This document shows, one piece after another, positions 61,740 through 64,000 of a DNA stretch of 64,000 nucleotides. The DNA lies in NCBI GenBank assembly GCA_905212345.1, contig CAJMEC010000004.1, positions 1-64,000 of the forward strand, read 5' to 3'. The notes beneath the pieces were generated by a model. It saw only the letters and a program-made list of their open reading frames with translations. It ran no database searches and was not told the DNA's origin. The position numbers were made by a program, and so were the translations under genes. How positions within the stretch are numbered: position 1 is the first letter of the stretch; each line of letters starts with the position of its first letter. Origin of the DNA: an uncultured Sutterella sp. (GTDB taxonomy: Bacteria; Pseudomonadota; Gammaproteobacteria; Burkholderiales; Burkholderiaceae_F).

Positions 61740-62546
61740 TTACTTGATCGGCAATTGAGGAACGGGGGTGTTTTCACCGAACCACTTTTTGTAAACCTTG
61801 GCATAAGCGCCCGATTCAATCGTCTTCTTCAAACCGGCGTTGATTTGATCGAGCAATTCCTTGTTGCCCTTGCGGACAGCAATACCGAAGTATTGATCTT
61901 CAAAGCTCGGATCGCGCGTCATATTAAATTGCTTATCGGGATTCTGTGCGGCGTAGTAGGCAAAGACACCGACGTCACCAATGGCGGCGTCAACACCACC
62001 GGCGGAGAGTTCTTCCAGAGCCAACGGCGTATTGTCAAAACGCTTGATGTTCTTGCTGGCCTTGCCGAAAACCTTGGTGGCGGCGATGTCGCCTGCGGAA
62101 TTAGCCACCACGGACACGTTCTTACCCTTTAAATCGTTGATCGAATTGATCTTCAAATCCTTTTGCGTAAGAATCAATTGGTGGGCGGCAAAATAAGGCA
62201 GCGAGAAATCAACCGCTTCCTGACGTTGGGGCGTAATCGTGATGCCGCTCATAATCATGTCACGGTCACCATTTTTGACGGATTCAAAAATGACGCCAAA
62301 GAGCGTGTTAATGAATTCCACCTTAAAGCCCTGAGCTTTAGCTATTTCTTTCATTAAGTCAATATCGAAACCCACAATTTCTTTGTTAGGGGTTTGGAAT
62401 TCAAACGGACGGTACGTTGCGCCGGTACCCACCGTGTAAGTCGGGACTTCTTTGGCTGAAGTAGTTTGATCAGCCATCGCGCCGCAGGAAAAACCAGCGC
62501 AGGCGAGAGCAATTGAAGCAGAAACGATTAAGTGTTTAAAGGACAT
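61740..62546 (-). CDS. Amino-acid ABC transporter periplasmic binding protein
   Basis: The 268-residue protein has a signal peptide (MSFKHLIVSASIALACAGFS; cleavage near AMA-DQ) and the SBP-family 3 pattern: GTGATYRPFEFQTPNKEIVGFD, then DLMKEIAKAQG and GITITPQRQEAVDFS. It is the first gene of the operon, with the permease and ATPase after it. The substrate is a polar amino acid, which one is unknown. Confidence 0.92.
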   Translation of the reverse strand: MSFKHLIVSASIALACAGFSCGAMADQTTSAKEVPTYTVGTGATYRPFEFQTPNKEIVGFDIDLMKEIAKAQGFKVEFINTLFGVIFESVKNGDRDMIMSGITITPQRQEAVDFSLPYFAAHQLILTQKDLKINSINDLKGKNVSVVANSAGDIAATKVFGKASKNIKRFDNTPLALEELSAGGVDAAIGDVGVFAYYAAQNPDKQFNMTRDPSFEDQYFGIAVRKGNKELLDQINAGLKKTIESGAYAKVYKKWFGENTPVPQLPIK

Positions 62547-62912
62547 ATTGAACTCCGGTATCCAGTGTTTTTATTCATTGGGAAAATTGATTTTCCTTTT
62601 TCGAAAATTATGGTGATTTTCCTTTCGCTGACAAGAAGAATTTTTTCAAATAGATCAAAAAGTTAAGCACTCTTACTTAGTCGAAAAAATGAAAACAAAA
62701 GGCATCTTTTTGTCGACATTTTTCGTGCTTTTGGCGGAGAAACAAAAAGCTTTTAAAAATGAATAAGTTAACCAAAAGATAAAGACGAACGATTGGCAAT
62801 GATTGACAAATAAAGGATTTAAATCATAAAAATCAGGTCAGTTTAAAATACGATTCAAGACTGCCAAAAGGGATGTAGACCGCAAACGTTTTTTCCAAAC
62901 AGAGCACACCAA
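62547..62912. other. Divergent intergenic region between the binding protein gene and rarD
   Basis: AT-rich. GGAAAATTGATTTTCC (62581-62596) is a near-perfect 16-base palindrome just upstream of the binding-protein gene. GATTTTCCTTT occurs at 62589 and again at 62615, 26 bases apart. These could be regulator sites for the amino-acid operon. No gene is readable. Confidence 0.35.
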
Positions 62913-63833
62913 TTGAAGACTTCGAACGAAACTCAAAATAAAGGATTAACGCTGGGGATTTTCAGCGCCCTGGGGGCCTATTGCATTTGGGGTTTGATTG
63001 CCCTTTATTGGAAGTTGCTGACTGAGGCCGATGATGTAGAGATCCTCGCCCATCGCATTGTTTGGTCATTGGTCTTTGTGATTGGCCTTTTGATTGTCAA
63101 ACACCAATTGGGATCAACACTTCGTTTATTAAAAAATCTGTTCATTGCCCCCAAGGAAAACCATACGTTACTTTTGGTGTTAGCAACAGTTTTTGCCTCA
63201 GCGAATTGGTTAGTCAATATTGTCGGCGTCACGGCCGAACGGGTGGTGGAGTTAAGTTTAGGAACCTTTCTTACACCATTGGCGACCATGGCAATCGGGG
63301 TAGTGGTGTTTTCTGAAAAGATTTCTAAAGTCAGACTGGCCGCCATTGCTCTTGCCGCAATTGGCGTTGCGGTTTTGATTGCCGGCCTGGATCGCTTCCC
63401 CTGGATTGCCATTTTGGTGTCTTCCACTTGGGCGACCTACGGAGCTTTAAAGAAAAAGATTGTGATTGAACCGCTTAAAAGTGTCGCCATTGAGCACATT
63501 CTGATGGTCGGACCAGCTTTGGCTTATCTTTTGAGTTCACAGGGATATTATCTGTCGCATTTTGCCGAGGGCTTTAGCGGGCATCTCAGCTTAGCATTAA
63601 TGGGCACAGGGATTGTCACATCTGTCCCCATGATCTTGTTTTCTTTTGCCGCTCAAAGACTGCCCATGACCGTTTTAGGCATCATTCAGTTTTTAAGTCC
63701 GGTCTTAACGTTCCTGCTTGGGCTCTTTGTCTTTAAAGAACCGGTGACGACAGCAGAATTCGTCGCGTTAGGTTGTATTCTTTGTGCTGTAAGTCTCTAT
63801 ATTTTAGGCAATCAGCGTGCGCAGACAGGTTAA
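62913..63833 (+). CDS. rarD: RarD-type EamA permease
   Basis: The 306-residue protein has ten predicted membrane segments in two EamA repeats. The RarD signature at the N-terminus is clear: AYCIWGLIALYWKLL, then EILAHRIVWSLVF. RarD proteins are drug/metabolite transporters of poorly known substrate. Translation appears to begin at TTG 62913, as no other start fits the family's N-terminus; the ribosome site is weak. Confidence 0.88.
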   Translation: MKTSNETQNKGLTLGIFSALGAYCIWGLIALYWKLLTEADDVEILAHRIVWSLVFVIGLLIVKHQLGSTLRLLKNLFIAPKENHTLLLVLATVFASANWLVNIVGVTAERVVELSLGTFLTPLATMAIGVVVFSEKISKVRLAAIALAAIGVAVLIAGLDRFPWIAILVSSTWATYGALKKKIVIEPLKSVAIEHILMVGPALAYLLSSQGYYLSHFAEGFSGHLSLALMGTGIVTSVPMILFSFAAQRLPMTVLGIIQFLSPVLTFLLGLFVFKEPVTTAEFVALGCILCAVSLYILGNQRAQTG

Positions 63834-63857
63834 AACAGCTGCGGAGCCTGACCGCCG

Positions 63858-63876
63858 CCGATATAGTGAATATCGG
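63858..63876 (+). repeat. Short inverted repeat downstream of rarD
   Basis: CCGATAT-AGTGA-ATATCGG is a perfect 7-base stem with a 5-base loop. No T-run follows. The window ends soon after with no further gene. Confidence 0.4.
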
Positions 63877-64000
63877 ACGACGTCCAATCAGTCTCAACTC
63901 ATGCATTGATAGAAAGTTTCCAGAACTAGCACCGCGCTGTTAATTTAATGGCCAAGTAGCTAAATAATTTAAAAATTTTTTCTTATTTCAAAATCAGCTC

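Overview
The window looks like chromosomal DNA of a betaproteobacterium of the order Burkholderiales. The run tig-clpP-clpX-lon, followed by tRNA-Val(TAC), tRNA-Asp(GTC) and ppiD, is typical of that order, as is the lplT/alr/radA block. The moderate base composition, the single-protein [FeFe]-hydrogenase and the many amino-acid and anaerobic functions point to a host-associated anaerobe such as a member of the Sutterellaceae. That family assignment is inference from gene content, not from a marker gene. There are no rRNA genes, no CRISPR array and no phage structural genes.

Layout. 1-5 kb: an lplT reading frame running off the left edge, whose distal end is a P-type ATPase sequence (a probable assembly chimera); alr; radA; a UreE-like protein with a very His/Cys-rich tail; an aminoacyl-tRNA deacylase. 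5-16 kb: tRNA-Leu, a YqhD-like alcohol dehydrogenase, the protein quality-control cluster tig/clpP/clpX/alaX/lon with a heat-shock type promoter before lon, two tRNAs and ppiD. 16-32 kb: NAD(P)HX repair, purL, two transporters, a periplasmic parvulin with yciB, an M16 protease, ygfZ and the mltG-tmk-holB operon. 32-43 kb: a lone tyrosine recombinase, an orphan TtrS-like sensor kinase, rng, a degenerate GcvT-like gene with sdaA, folA/thyA, and a YheO-like regulator paired with a threonine-synthase-like enzyme.

43-49 kb is the most unusual metabolic block: a NuoF-tail/GltD-like reductase followed by a complete [FeFe]-hydrogenase, then an FMN riboswitch controlling ribB, and an orphan MetQ-type lipoprotein. 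49-58 kb is less conserved: an aldo/keto reductase, a hypothetical membrane-anchored protein, a glutamate/dicarboxylate symporter, a possible insertion-sequence remnant, a lipoprotein, a Tat-exported HisC-like aminotransferase, a CadR-type metal regulator with a DUF2569 protein, and a DUF4143-type ATPase. 58-64 kb holds a diaminopropionate ammonia-lyase gene broken by one amber codon, a polar amino-acid ABC transporter and rarD.

Amino-acid catabolism is a theme: serine deaminase, the threonine-synthase-like enzyme, diaminopropionate lyase, exported aminotransferase, GltP, MetQ, LysE and the polar amino-acid ABC system. With the hydrogenase as an electron sink, this fits a fermentative or anaerobically respiring, amino-acid-using gut bacterium.
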